Counted from the stretch's first letter, positions 1 to 8,646 are shown. The stretch: 64,000 nucleotides of DNA from Prosthecodimorpha hirschii (GCF_001305515.1 NZ_LJYW01000001.1:3879452-3943451), one strand, 5' to 3'. A program made the numbers and translations. Notes: generated by a model from the sequence alone, not told the origin.

Positions 1-25
1 CGCCCGATGCTGCGGTGAGACTCAT
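1..25 (-). CDS. 5' end of a leftward gene, cut by the window edge
   Basis: Only eight codons lie inside the window. The ATG is the reverse complement of bases 23-25 and the frame reads MSLTAASG before the edge. A strong purine-rich ribosome binding site (GGAGGGAGGA, about five bases before the ATG) and a good sigma-70 promoter further upstream make this a convincing gene start. The product cannot be guessed from eight residues. Confidence 0.6.
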
Positions 26-54
26 TGCGTCCTCCCTCCTGAGAAGAGGGAGAC

Positions 55-82
55 ATTATAATATTAGTGATTTCTAATTCAA
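55..82 (-). promoter_or_regulatory. Sigma-70 promoter of the left-edge gene
   Basis: Read leftwards, there is a TTGAAT -35 box (plus-strand 77-82), a 16-base spacer and a perfect TATAAT -10 box (plus-strand 55-60). The region is AT-rich in a very GC-rich window. The start of transcription would fall near base 48, giving a leader of only about 25 bases with the ribosome binding site inside it. Confidence 0.6.
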
Positions 83-143
83 TGCGGCTGTGCGGGCCCT
101 CGCCGCGGCGGCTTGGCCATGCCGCATGGCGTCGGCCGCCGTC

Positions 144-2639
144 TCAGGACGCCTTGCTGCGACCGGCGGCGAGCGCGATGACGCGGTCCAGTTCCGTGAA
201 TTTGAACGGCTTGACCACCACCACGTCGATGCCGCTTGCCAGCGCCTCGGCGGTCGTCTGCGGCGTGGCGTCCGCCGTCAGGGCGACGATCGTGACCGGT
301 TTCGGGCGATCGGCGGTTTCCTGCCGGATCAGCCGGGCGGCGTCCATCCCGCCGAGCCGGGGCATCTGCAGGTCGAGCAGGGCGAGATCGAAGTCATGGG
401 CGCGGGCCCACTCGACGGCCTCCTGACCGTCGACGACGCAATGCGCGGTGTGACCCTTTCGCTTCAGCAGCGTCTCCATGAGCATGCGCGACACCGGGAC
501 GTCCTCGGCGACCAGGATCGTCAGCGATGGCGGGGCGTCGACCGGATCCGACGGACCCCCGCTCTCCGCGGCCGCCGGCATCTCGGCCGGCGGCAGCGGC
601 AGCGTCAGCCGGAAGCGGGTGCCCCCGCCCGGATTGTCTTCGATCGCGACCGTCCCGTTCATCAGGCGAACCAGTCGCCGGCTGATCGCCAGGCCGAGCC
701 CGGTTCCGCGCAGGCCCTGTTCGTTCAGCCGCTCCAATTGGCGGAACGGTTCGAACACCGTCTCCCGGTCCTCGGCCGGAATGCCCGGTCCGGTATCGGC
801 GACGACGAGTTCGATCCCGCTTCGGTCCGGCAGACGGGCGGCCTGGATCCGGATCTGACCGGCATCGGTGAACTTGGCGGCATTTCCGGCGATGTTGATC
901 AGAATCTGGCGGATGCGAATCGGATCGCCGCGGCGCGCGCCGATATCCGGAGCGACCTCGGTCCGGATCGTCACCGGCTTGGTGCCGACCAGGCCACGGG
1001 CGATCGCGGCAACCTGCTCGACGCAGTCCTTCACGTCGAACGGGGCCTGCGACAGCGCCATCTCGCCGGCTTCGAGCTGGCTGAAATCCAGGACGTCCGT
1101 GACGAGCGCCGAAAGGTGCTCGGAGGAGGCGACGATCGTCGCCGCGTAGCCGGCGGCACGGCCGCCGATCGGTTCCTCGGAGAGCAGGCGCGCATAGCCC
1201 GTGATGGCGACCAGCGGGGTGCGCAGTTCGTGGCTCATGGTCGCGACGAACTGGGTCTTGGCCCGGTTGGCGGCGTCGGCGGCCTCCGCCAGCAGTTTCA
1301 GCCGCTCGCGACCGGCGGCCAGTTCGGCTTCGCGGCGGCGCTGCTCGGTGACCTCCACCCGGATCGCCACGGTATCGCCGGTCTCGGTGCGGCGCTGCGT
1401 GATCGTGAAGGTCCGGTCTCCGAAAGCGCGGAACTCGTAGTTGGGGACGACCGTCTCGAACAGGCGTTGGCGTGCCGCCACATAGTCTTCCGGGCGTTCG
1501 GCCGCATCCGGGAAGGTGCCGCCTGCGACGCCCTTGCGGACGAGGTCCTCATGCGTGTGCCCGATCGCCTCGGCCGGGCTGTCGAGGCCGACGAAGGCGA
1601 CGAATGCACGGTTGCATGCGACCAGACGACCGGACGGGTCGTACATGGTAAAGGCATCCGGCAGGGCGTCGACCGCCTCGCGCAGCCGCCTCTCGGAGGC
1701 GGTCGAGCGGTGTTGCTCGGCGGCGAGGTGGTTCTGGGACCGCCAGACCAGAGCGGCCATCAGCAGGATCGAGAGGGTGGCGAGCACGCCAACGGTCAGC
1801 AGCGCCGGCACATCGATCAGGGATGCGACCTCGCTGCGGGGCATCTCGGCCGAGACGAGCAGGGGGAAGCCCTCGACGGCACGCAAACTGACGATCGCGG
1901 TCCGATCCGCCCGGTAGGCCTCCTGGCCGCCTGCCGCATCCAGGGCGGCAACCGTGGCGGCGAAGTCCGGATTGTCCGCCAGGGCTTGTTCCACGTCGTC
2001 CGATTGCGCCCTGAGGACGCCGTCGCGACCGATCAGGCGCAGGCAGATCGGCTGGCTGCCGATCGTCTTGGCCCAGAAGCGTTCGAAGAAATGGGGGTCG
2101 AGAGAGGCGACGACGACACCGACGAGGCTGCCGTCCGCCTTTTCGATCCGTCGCGTGATCTGGATCGACCAACGCTTCGAGACCCGGCCGACGACCGGCT
2201 TGCCGACGAAAAGCCCCTCGGTCTTGCGGTCGAGGTGCACGCGGATATGCTCGCGATCGGCGACCGAGGTCGCGTTCGGGTCCGGTCCCTTGTCGGTCCC
2301 GAGCGTCAGGCCCTGCGCATCGACGAAGGCAAGCTGGACCAAGAGATCGAGGTCGATGACCTTGCGCTCGACCAGGCGGCGGAGGGCGTCCGGAGACGGG
2401 TCGTCGGCGATGCCGTTCGCCGCGAAGCGCAGCACGTCGTCGATCGATCGGATCACGCGAACGGCCTGCTCGGAGAAGATTGCGGCGGTCGTGCCGACAT
2501 CCTGCCGCGCCGCATCCTCTGCCCTGCGGGCATCAATGTAGAGAACGCCGGATACGGCAGCCCATGCCACCGCAATCAATGCCGCCGCAACGGCCAGGAT
2601 CAATCCGCGCGGTTCGAGACGATGCCTTGCGACGTTCAT
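144..2639 (-). CDS. Hybrid sensor histidine kinase with receiver domain
   Basis: An inner-membrane sensor kinase of 831 residues. In order: a membrane segment near 13-35; an extracytoplasmic sensing region of about 240 residues, resembling a double-Cache type; a second membrane segment near 278-300; a PAS domain near 320-430; a HisKA dimerisation domain with the phospho-acceptor His470 in SHELRTP; an HATPase domain with ADTGPGIP and GTGLGLAISRRLV; and a C-terminal receiver domain with the acceptor aspartate in LALLDLQMP. The start at 2639 puts the first membrane segment directly after a short basic head; the frame stays open to 2933 but that part overlaps the divergent regulator. Next to it lie a response regulator and an Hpt protein, so a multistep His-Asp-His-Asp relay is likely. 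The signal sensed is unknown. Confidence 0.9.
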   Translation of the reverse strand: MNVARHRLEPRGLILAVAAALIAVAWAAVSGVLYIDARRAEDAARQDVGTTAAIFSEQAVRVIRSIDDVLRFAANGIADDPSPDALRRLVERKVIDLDLLVQLAFVDAQGLTLGTDKGPDPNATSVADREHIRVHLDRKTEGLFVGKPVVGRVSKRWSIQITRRIEKADGSLVGVVVASLDPHFFERFWAKTIGSQPICLRLIGRDGVLRAQSDDVEQALADNPDFAATVAALDAAGGQEAYRADRTAIVSLRAVEGFPLLVSAEMPRSEVASLIDVPALLTVGVLATLSILLMAALVWRSQNHLAAEQHRSTASERRLREAVDALPDAFTMYDPSGRLVACNRAFVAFVGLDSPAEAIGHTHEDLVRKGVAGGTFPDAAERPEDYVAARQRLFETVVPNYEFRAFGDRTFTITQRRTETGDTVAIRVEVTEQRRREAELAAGRERLKLLAEAADAANRAKTQFVATMSHELRTPLVAITGYARLLSEEPIGGRAAGYAATIVASSEHLSALVTDVLDFSQLEAGEMALSQAPFDVKDCVEQVAAIARGLVGTKPVTIRTEVAPDIGARRGDPIRIRQILINIAGNAAKFTDAGQIRIQAARLPDRSGIELVVADTGPGIPAEDRETVFEPFRQLERLNEQGLRGTGLGLAISRRLVRLMNGTVAIEDNPGGGTRFRLTLPLPPAEMPAAAESGGPSDPVDAPPSLTILVAEDVPVSRMLMETLLKRKGHTAHCVVDGQEAVEWARAHDFDLALLDLQMPRLGGMDAARLIRQETADRPKPVTIVALTADATPQTTAEALASGIDVVVVKPFKFTELDRVIALAAGRSKAS

Positions 2640-2862
2640 CGGGCCTGCTCGTCGTTGGAAGATTTGTTCTAGCATTTCAGATCGGGGCCGGTTGCAGCGC
2701 TCATGCCTTCGCGGCCCCGAATTCCGGCTTCGGCATTGCCAAATCATTGCGCGAAACCACCCCCTATTCATGAAAGGGGGTGGCGTGCCACTTGCCGAAG
2801 GACTATGTGATAATGGCTGGCTATGGATGCAGCCAGGCGACTCGCCGCTGAGGCGGAGTCCG

Positions 2863-3630
2863 TTGGCTTTCTCCTTTAACCGGGTTGCAAGCGTGAGTTT
2901 TCCCGTTCTCGTCGTCGACGACGATCCGATCACCCGCGAAGTCTATGCCACTGCCTGCCGGCAGGAGGGATTCGAAGTCCATGAGGCCGCTACGGTAGCC
3001 GAGGCTCGTAATCTCTGCCTGACGGTGCAGCCGAGCGTCGTGGTGCTGGATCTCGTCCTGCCGGACGCATCGGGTTTGGAGATCATCCGCACGTTCCGGG
3101 ATTTCCGCTTCGGCATCCTGGTCGTTTCCGCCCGCGGCGAACCGCTCGATCGGATCGTGGCGCTGGAACTCGGGGCGGACGACTTCCTGGTGAAGCCGGT
3201 CGTCCTGCGCGAGATGGTGGTGCGGGTCCGCCGCATCCGCGAACGCCTGTTCGGCACCGAAGTCGCCCGCGTCAGCGACGTCGTCTACCGGTTCGGCCCG
3301 TTCCGTCTCGATCTGAAGCGCCAGGAACTGACGGTCGACGGCAAGCCGGTCGAATTGACGCGCGGGCAGTTTCGTCTTCTGGAACTTTTCGTCGATCACG
3401 CCGACGAGGCTCTGACTCGGGCCCAGATTTCGATTGCGCTGCATGGTCACGGCGGGCGCTCCGACAACCGATCGGTCGATGTGCTGGTCAGCAAGTTGCG
3501 GACGGCCCTGTCTGCCTATGGTGGCGAGGACTATCTGAAGAGCGTCCGCGGGCTCGGCTATCGTTTCGCAGTCCCCGTCGAAACCGTCTCGGCCGGACAG
3601 ACCCGCGGCGACACCGGGTGGCAAGCCTGA
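2863..3630 (+). CDS. OmpR/PhoB-type response regulator
   Basis: A DNA-binding response regulator transcribed divergently from the hybrid kinase. An N-terminal receiver domain begins at FPVLVVDDDP, carries the acceptor aspartate in VVVLDLVLPDASG and the switch lysine in DDFLVKP. A winged-helix Trans_reg_C domain follows and ends in the typical YLKSVRGLGYRF. The start is uncertain: TTG at 2863 has AGGCGGAG just upstream and gives 255 residues; GTG at 2893 gives 245, closer to the family norm; ATG at 2827 is also in frame. It is probably the output end of the relay formed with the neighbouring hybrid kinase and Hpt protein. Target genes are not evident. Confidence 0.85.
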   Translation: MAFSFNRVASVSFPVLVVDDDPITREVYATACRQEGFEVHEAATVAEARNLCLTVQPSVVVLDLVLPDASGLEIIRTFRDFRFGILVVSARGEPLDRIVALELGADDFLVKPVVLREMVVRVRRIRERLFGTEVARVSDVVYRFGPFRLDLKRQELTVDGKPVELTRGQFRLLELFVDHADEALTRAQISIALHGHGGRSDNRSVDVLVSKLRTALSAYGGEDYLKSVRGLGYRFAVPVETVSAGQTRGDTGWQA

Positions 3631-3638
3631 GCATCCCG

Positions 3639-3983
3639 TCACCCGGAATACTTGGCGATCCGTGCCTTCAATCCACGAACCGCCGCATCGACCAATCCGC
3701 ACAGGGCATCGATTTCTCCCGCGGCTGGCGACAATCCCTTGCCCATCGTCTCGATTCGGCGCGCGCCGGCTTCGGCGGCCCGGGCTCCGAACAGGGCGAG
3801 CATGCCGGACAGCCGATGCGCGGCCGCGCGCCGCTGATCATCGTTTCCGGCCGAGACGGCCGCGGCGAGTTCGGCAAGAAGGCCGCCGGCGTCGATCTCT
3901 AGCTTGTCGACCAGTTCGGTCAGCCGGGGCGTGCCGACGACCGCGATCAGGGCCAGAATGCTATCATCGTCGAAATCAGGCAT
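3639..3983 (-). CDS. Hpt histidine phosphotransfer protein
   Basis: A small all-helical protein of 114 residues matching a stand-alone Hpt domain. The motif AAAHRLSGMLALFGA, with the acceptor His56, corresponds to the HxLKG..x..G signature of Hpt domains; a serine replaces the usual lysine in the motif. In a multistep relay it would carry phosphate from the receiver domain of the hybrid kinase to the response regulator. It converges with the response regulator gene, with only eight bases between their stop codons. Being next to both partners is the main argument for its role. Confidence 0.8.
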   Translation of the reverse strand: MPDFDDDSILALIAVVGTPRLTELVDKLEIDAGGLLAELAAAVSAGNDDQRRAAAHRLSGMLALFGARAAEAGARRIETMGKGLSPAAGEIDALCGLVDAAVRGLKARIAKYSG

Positions 3984-4573
3984 CGATCCTTCGCTTCCTC
4001 ACCCGAGGCCCGTTCCTGAATTTGATGCGGCTCGGATCCGAACGACAGCGTGCAACGGTGCGACGCGAGGCCGCCGCCCCTCGTCAAACACCGCGGCGGT
4101 CCGAGCGGGCCCGCCTTCCGAGGATGTCGGCATGGAAGGCCGGATCGTGCGAAGGACCTATGTCCGTCGCCTGTTCAGGCGGCCGGACCGGACCCAACTG
4201 CACAATCTCGCAGCATGTTGTGGAAAGCATTATTGCAGCACGACGTAGTGAAACAATCGACCCTAGGTTGAGCCGTCAATAAATAGCTGGGTGAAAATAG
4301 TATACTGCGGTACAAAGCGGCAAAAATTTGGAAACAAAAGGAACTGCCCTGTAATTTAAGAGAATTCAATGAAAGACCTGCGCTAATTAGCGAAAAAGAA
4401 CGCGCATTCGTAAGAATACATACTGCCGCGGACACCTTTCTGGACTCCCGTGAAACCGCGCGAATTGGCAGGCGCGGAATAAAACCATGTCCGACGCGGG
4501 CCGGGTCGTCCGGCGCGTTGCACGAAATGGGAGCAGAGGGGGGAACCGCGCGGCAATCGTAACGGTCGCCGCG
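3984..4573. other. 590-base gene-free region with an AT-rich core
   Basis: No convincing gene was found. Bases about 4240-4440 are much more AT-rich than the surroundings. They contain a perfect 12-base palindrome, CGCTAATTAGCG, at 4381-4392. An 86-codon open frame on the minus strand (4175-4435) has composition and residues unlike real proteins of this genome. The region lies downstream of the type I secretion genes and upstream of the Hpt gene, so it may hold the Hpt promoter. It could also be remnant foreign DNA. Confidence 0.5.
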
Positions 4574-5926
4574 TCAGTCTTCGCGGAAGGAGCGTGCCAT
4601 CTGATCGGTCAACGGCTTCAACAGGAAGGACAAGGCCGTCCGTTCGCCGGTCTTCAGGTGGACCTCGGCCGGCATGCCCGGAACGAGACGCGTTTCGGCC
4701 GAAACGGCGGCACCGCCGGCGTCGAGCTTGAGCCGCGCTAGATAGTAGGAAATGTTCAGTTGTGGATCGCGTTGCAGGTCCGCCGAGATGAAGATCACCC
4801 GCGCAGAGACTTCAGGCGTCGTTTGCTGATTGAAGGCGCTGAGGCGGATCGCCGCCGGCTGGCCGACACTGATCCGGTCGACCTCCTGCGGCGCGATACG
4901 CGCCTCGACGACCAGGCTGTCCTCGGCCGGAATGATGGTCATCAGCGGATCGCCCGCACCGATCACGCCGCCGACCGTGTGGATCGCCAGTTCGTGCACG
5001 ACGCCGTTGCGCGGGCTGCGGATGTCGACGCGCTTCAGGATGTCGATCGCGGCGGTGCGCCGCTCAGAGAGTTCCGCGCTGCGCGCCTGGACATCGCTCA
5101 GGAGACGGGAGGCTTCCGAGCGCACATCCTGGTCGATCTGGATCGCCTGCAGGGCGATCTCGGCGATCCGGCCGCGGCTCTGCGCGATCGCCGCGATGAG
5201 GCGACCGCGGTCGCCGTCGAGACGGGCGGCATCCCGTTCGAGCGCGGTCAGGCGGGTCAGCGGCGTCAGCTTCTTCTGAAACAGCTCGCGCACGCCCTCC
5301 AGCTCGATCCCGATCAGCTCGGTCTCGCGCTTGTTGGCGGCGAGCTGCGCCTCCAGCCCGGAAATCTCGTTCTCAAGCTGCCGGCTGCGCTCCACGAGCT
5401 GCGACTTCTGGCCGGCGCGCGCCTCGCGCCGGTTCTCGAACAGACGCGTCTCGGCGGCAAGAATGGCGGCGACCGCCGGATCGCCGGCGCGGTCGGCCAG
5501 GTCCGGCGGAAAGGCGAGCCGGTCGACGTCCTGCTGTTCGGCGCGCAGGCGGGTCTCGACGGCGGCCAGCTGGTCGAGCTGGCCGGACAGGACCTGCAGG
5601 TTGGCGCGGGCCTGGGTCTCGTCGAGCCGGACCAGGATGTCGCCTTCCGAGACATGGTCGCCGTTTTTGACGCGGATCTCCGCCACCACGCCGCCGCTCG
5701 GGTGCTGGACCTTCTTGCTGTAGCTGTCGACGACGAACACCCCCTGCGCGATCACCGCACCGGCCAGCGGCGTGGTCGCCGCCCAACTGCCCACGCCGCC
5801 GACGAGCCCGATCATGGCGACGAGCACGAGCCGCACCAGCCGCGCAATCCGGCGGGTCGCGGCGATATCGGGATCGGCCGGGGCGGCGGGACCGGGCGCC
5901 GTCATGGCGCCTCCGACGCGGGTCAT
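4574..5926 (-). CDS. HlyD-family membrane fusion protein of a type I secretion system
   Basis: The periplasmic adaptor of a type I secretion system, 450 residues. It has a short cytoplasmic head, one membrane anchor near 30-50, a biotinyl-lipoyl-like piece (VQHPSGGVVAEIRVKNGDHV), a long coiled-coil hairpin near 110-290 rich in Gln, Glu, Arg and Ala, and a C-terminal beta-barrel with VVEARIAPQEVDRISVGQPA. This matches the PrtE/HlyD class. Its ATG overlaps the stop of the ABC gene (ATGA), so the two are translationally coupled. A second in-frame ATG at 5905 comes from a 21-base-period direct duplication around the start. No TolC-like partner and no RTX substrate gene is in the window. Confidence 0.9.
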   Translation of the reverse strand: MTRVGGAMTAPGPAAPADPDIAATRRIARLVRLVLVAMIGLVGGVGSWAATTPLAGAVIAQGVFVVDSYSKKVQHPSGGVVAEIRVKNGDHVSEGDILVRLDETQARANLQVLSGQLDQLAAVETRLRAEQQDVDRLAFPPDLADRAGDPAVAAILAAETRLFENRREARAGQKSQLVERSRQLENEISGLEAQLAANKRETELIGIELEGVRELFQKKLTPLTRLTALERDAARLDGDRGRLIAAIAQSRGRIAEIALQAIQIDQDVRSEASRLLSDVQARSAELSERRTAAIDILKRVDIRSPRNGVVHELAIHTVGGVIGAGDPLMTIIPAEDSLVVEARIAPQEVDRISVGQPAAIRLSAFNQQTTPEVSARVIFISADLQRDPQLNISYYLARLKLDAGGAAVSAETRLVPGMPAEVHLKTGERTALSFLLKPLTDQMARSFRED

Positions 5927-7743
5927 GGCGCCTCCGGTCGCGGTTCGCGCCGGTCGGCCAGCGCCGTGACGGTCGCGCCGGTCGAGGCCGCACCGGTCGT
6001 CGCCTCGGCGGCGGGCCCGCGGCCCGGCGCCCGGACGGGGGCGCGCAGGACCTCGTCCTTCGGCCCGATCGCCGCCATCCGGCCGTTCTGCAGGAGCGCG
6101 ACCTTGTCGAGTGCGGCCAGCGCGCTCGGCCGGTGCGCCACCACAATGGCGATGCCGCCGCGCGCCCGGACGCTGCGGATCGCCTCGGCCAGCGCCGTCT
6201 CGCCCTCGGCGTCGAGATTGGAATTCGGCTCGTCGAGCACGACCAGGAATGGGTCGCCATAAAGCGCGCGGGCGAGTGCGATGCGCTGGCGCTGGCCGGC
6301 CGACAGGGCGAGGCCGCCTTCGCCGATGCGCGCGTCGTAGCCGCCGGGCTGGCGCAGGATCAGGTCGTGCACGCCCGCAGCCCGGGCCGCCGCCACCAGC
6401 GCCTCCGGGGCGGGCGACGGATCGAAACGGGCGATGTTCTCCGCGATGGTCCCCTCGATCAGCGCGATCTCCTGCGGCAGGTAGCCGATCGCCCGGCCGA
6501 TCGCATCCGGCGCCCAATGGTCGTGCGGCGAGCCGTCGAGCCGGACCGTGCCGCGCCGTGGCGGCCAGACGCCGACCAGGGCGCGCATCAGCGAGGACTT
6601 GCCCGAGGCGCTCGGCCCGATCACGCCGAGGCCGTCGCCGGCCGCGAGGCGGAACGAGACATCGGCCAGGATGGCGCGGTCCTGACCCGGCGCAGCCAGA
6701 TGCAGCCCGTCCACGACGAGGTCCCGGGTCGGCAGGGGGAGCGCGGTGGCGGGTTCCGGCCGGTCGAAGCGAGCCAGCGTCTCGCCGAGCCGGGCATAGC
6801 TGTCGCGCGCGGCCAGGAAGCCGCGCCAGTTGGCGATCGCCACCTCGATCGGCGCCAGCGCCCGGGTCACGGTGATCGAAGCCGCCAGAATGACGCCCGG
6901 CGTCGCCTCCTGGTGGATCACCAGCCAGGCGCCGATGCCCAGGATGGCGGATTGCAGGAACAGGCGCAGCACGCGCGAGACGGCGCCGAGCAGGTTGCCG
7001 GTCAGGCTGGCGGTCTCGCTCGCCGTGACGAACCGGTCGGCCCGCGCGACGAAGCGGTCGCCGAGCCGTTGGCGCATGCCGAGCGCCGCAACGGTCTCGG
7101 CCTGCCGGCGGACCGTCTCGGCGAGCGCATTGCGGGCCGCCCCCGCGAAGGCGGCCTCGCGCACCGGTTCGCGGCTCTGCCGCTCGGCCAGCACCGTCAG
7201 GACGATGATCACGACGGCACCGGCCAGGGCGGCGACGCCGAGCGCCGGATGGATCAGGAAGACGAGGCCGAGCAGCAGCGGCGACCATGGCAGGTCGACC
7301 AGGGCGGCCGGGCCGAGCCCGGCGGCGAAGCTGCGGATCTGGTCGAGGTCGCGCAGCGGCGTGCCGGCCGCGACCGCGTCGGCGCCGGCGAGCGACAGGC
7401 CGAGCGAGGCGTCGAAGACCGGGCGGCGCAGCTGCTGGTCGATGCGCCCGGCGATCGCGGCGAGCAGGCGCAGCCGCAACTGATCGAAGACGGCATAGCA
7501 GGCATAGAGCAGGGCGAGCAGGACGGTCAGTCCGATCAGCGTCGCGACGCTGCGCGCGGGGATGACCCGGTCATAGACCTGCAGCATGTAGATCGAGCCG
7601 GACAGCGACAGGAGATTGACCATCGCGCCCGCCAGCGCCACGCCGACGAAGCCCGTGCGGCTGCGGCGCAAGATGTCGGCGGGACCGATCCCGGTCCCGG
7701 CCGCGCGCATCTCGCTTGTCCGGCCTCCCGACGACGGCCCCAT
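5923..7743 (-). CDS. Type I secretion ABC permease/ATPase, PrtD class
   Basis: A fused membrane and ATPase half-transporter, 606 residues. The N-terminal part holds the membrane segments (roughly 33-310) with the typical YMLQVYDRVIPARS after the first one. The ATPase part has Walker A GPSASGKSS, signature LSAGQRQRIALARAL and Walker B FLVVLDEPNSNLD. There is no N-terminal C39 peptidase domain, so it fits the PrtD/HasD group that exports proteins with uncleaved C-terminal signals. The ATG at 7743 has GAGGGG just upstream; longer frames reach 7872 but would begin with low-complexity sequence. It is the first gene of a pair with the HlyD-type adaptor. The cargo is unknown. Confidence 0.9.
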   Translation of the reverse strand: MGPSSGGRTSEMRAAGTGIGPADILRRSRTGFVGVALAGAMVNLLSLSGSIYMLQVYDRVIPARSVATLIGLTVLLALLYACYAVFDQLRLRLLAAIAGRIDQQLRRPVFDASLGLSLAGADAVAAGTPLRDLDQIRSFAAGLGPAALVDLPWSPLLLGLVFLIHPALGVAALAGAVVIIVLTVLAERQSREPVREAAFAGAARNALAETVRRQAETVAALGMRQRLGDRFVARADRFVTASETASLTGNLLGAVSRVLRLFLQSAILGIGAWLVIHQEATPGVILAASITVTRALAPIEVAIANWRGFLAARDSYARLGETLARFDRPEPATALPLPTRDLVVDGLHLAAPGQDRAILADVSFRLAAGDGLGVIGPSASGKSSLMRALVGVWPPRRGTVRLDGSPHDHWAPDAIGRAIGYLPQEIALIEGTIAENIARFDPSPAPEALVAAARAAGVHDLILRQPGGYDARIGEGGLALSAGQRQRIALARALYGDPFLVVLDEPNSNLDAEGETALAEAIRSVRARGGIAIVVAHRPSALAALDKVALLQNGRMAAIGPKDEVLRAPVRAPGRGPAAEATTGAASTGATVTALADRREPRPEAP

Positions 7744-7769
7744 CCGATCCCCTCGACCGCCCTTCGGCC

Positions 7770-7793
7770 GTCTGCGTTGCAATGCATGCAGAC
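7770..7793. promoter_or_regulatory. Dyad upstream of the type I secretion genes
   Basis: GTCTGC (7770-7775) and GCAGAC (7788-7793) form a 6-base inverted repeat around TTGCAATGCAT. It lies 27 bases upstream of the ABC transporter start codon. It could be an operator, but only the symmetry is seen. Confidence 0.3.
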
Positions 7794-7855
7794 TACAGCA
7801 GAATCCTGCCAAAAGTCTTCCGAACGGGCCTGGGGCTGCCGATATCGCGCCCGGC

Positions 7856-7882
7856 CCGACACATCCCGACACATCCCGACAC
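7856..7882. repeat. 10-base direct repeat, about 2.5 copies
   Basis: CCGACACATC occurs twice in direct succession, followed by a partial third copy CCGACAC. A 10-base period equals about one helical turn. The repeat sits in the divergent gap between the secretion ABC gene and the ankyrin gene, so it could be a multi-copy protein binding site on one face of the DNA. No function is shown. Confidence 0.45.
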
Positions 7883-7959
7883 GACCATAGCCTTGCGGCG
7901 GCCGCGCCGGTGTCGCATTCATGACTTCGAGATCACCCGCAAACGAGCCCCGGGACGCC

Positions 7960-8646
7960 ATGCCGATCTGTCGCCGCTCCCTGCTCCGCCTGCTGGCGGC
8001 CGTCCCGGCCGGTGCGATCGCGTTCGGGCGCGCGTCCGCCCAGACCGGAGGACCCGTGTCGCCGCTTCATGATGCCGTCGCCGCCGGCGATGCCGGAGCC
8101 GTCCGCCGGCTGATCGCCGCCAAGGTGCCGCTCGATGCGCGCGACGCGCGCGGGCGGACGGCGCTTCTGGTCGCCACCCATCAGGACCGGGTCGAGATCG
8201 CCCGGCTGCTGATCGAGGCCGGCGCGGACGTGAATGCCAAGGACGCCATTTCGGACAGCCCCTATCTCTACGCGGCGGCCGAGGGCCGGCTCGACATCCT
8301 GCGGCTGACGCTGGCCCATGGCGCCGACCTCGCGGCCACCAACCGCTATGGCGGGACGGGGCTGATCCCGGCCGCCCATCACGGCCATGTCGAGACGGTG
8401 CGCATCCTGCTCGGCACGCGGATCGACCGCGACCACGTCAACCGGCTCGGCTGGACGGCGCTACTCGAAGCCATCGTGCTCGGCGACGGCGGGCCGGCCC
8501 ATACCGAGATCGTCCGCCTGCTGGTCGAGGGTGGGGCAGATCCGAATCTCGCCGACGGCAACGGCGCCCGGCCGCTCCGGCTGGCGCGCGAGCGCGGCCA
8601 GACGGCGATCGCCGCCATCCTAGAGCGGGCCGGCGCCAGGCCTTGA
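7960..8646 (+). CDS. Exported ankyrin-repeat protein
   Basis: A protein of 228 residues with an N-terminal export signal (CRRSLLRLLAAVPAGAIAFG, then ASAQ). The RR followed by a hydrophobic stretch resembles a twin-arginine (Tat) signal, so periplasmic location is likely. The rest is about five ankyrin repeats, for example GRTALLVATHQDRVEIARLL and GADVNAKDA. Ankyrin repeats usually bind other proteins, but the partner is unknown. An upstream ATG at 7921 would add 13 residues; 7960 gives the more normal signal length and has GGGA upstream. The stop codon overlaps the TTG start of the GH3 gene (TTGA), suggesting coupled translation. Confidence 0.8.
   Translation: MPICRRSLLRLLAAVPAGAIAFGRASAQTGGPVSPLHDAVAAGDAGAVRRLIAAKVPLDARDARGRTALLVATHQDRVEIARLLIEAGADVNAKDAISDSPYLYAAAEGRLDILRLTLAHGADLAATNRYGGTGLIPAAHHGHVETVRILLGTRIDRDHVNRLGWTALLEAIVLGDGGPAHTEIVRLLVEGGADPNLADGNGARPLRLARERGQTAIAAILERAGARP

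Noticed and set aside
90..2672. An 860-codon open frame on the plus strand opposite the hybrid kinase
   Set aside because: It is the antisense shadow of the kinase gene in GC-rich DNA; the residues are Arg/Gly/Asp/Ala-rich without any domain, while the minus strand shows intact HisKA, HATPase and receiver motifs.
4175..4435. An 86-codon open frame on the minus strand in AT-rich DNA
   Set aside because: No ribosome binding site, no family resemblance and odd composition (Ser/Cys/Phe-rich); more likely chance.
5927..7288. Long upstream extension of the HlyD frame through the ABC gene
   Set aside because: The extension is a shadow of the ABC transporter, whose own frame carries Walker A, signature and Walker B motifs. 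The ATGA overlap gives a natural start at 5926.
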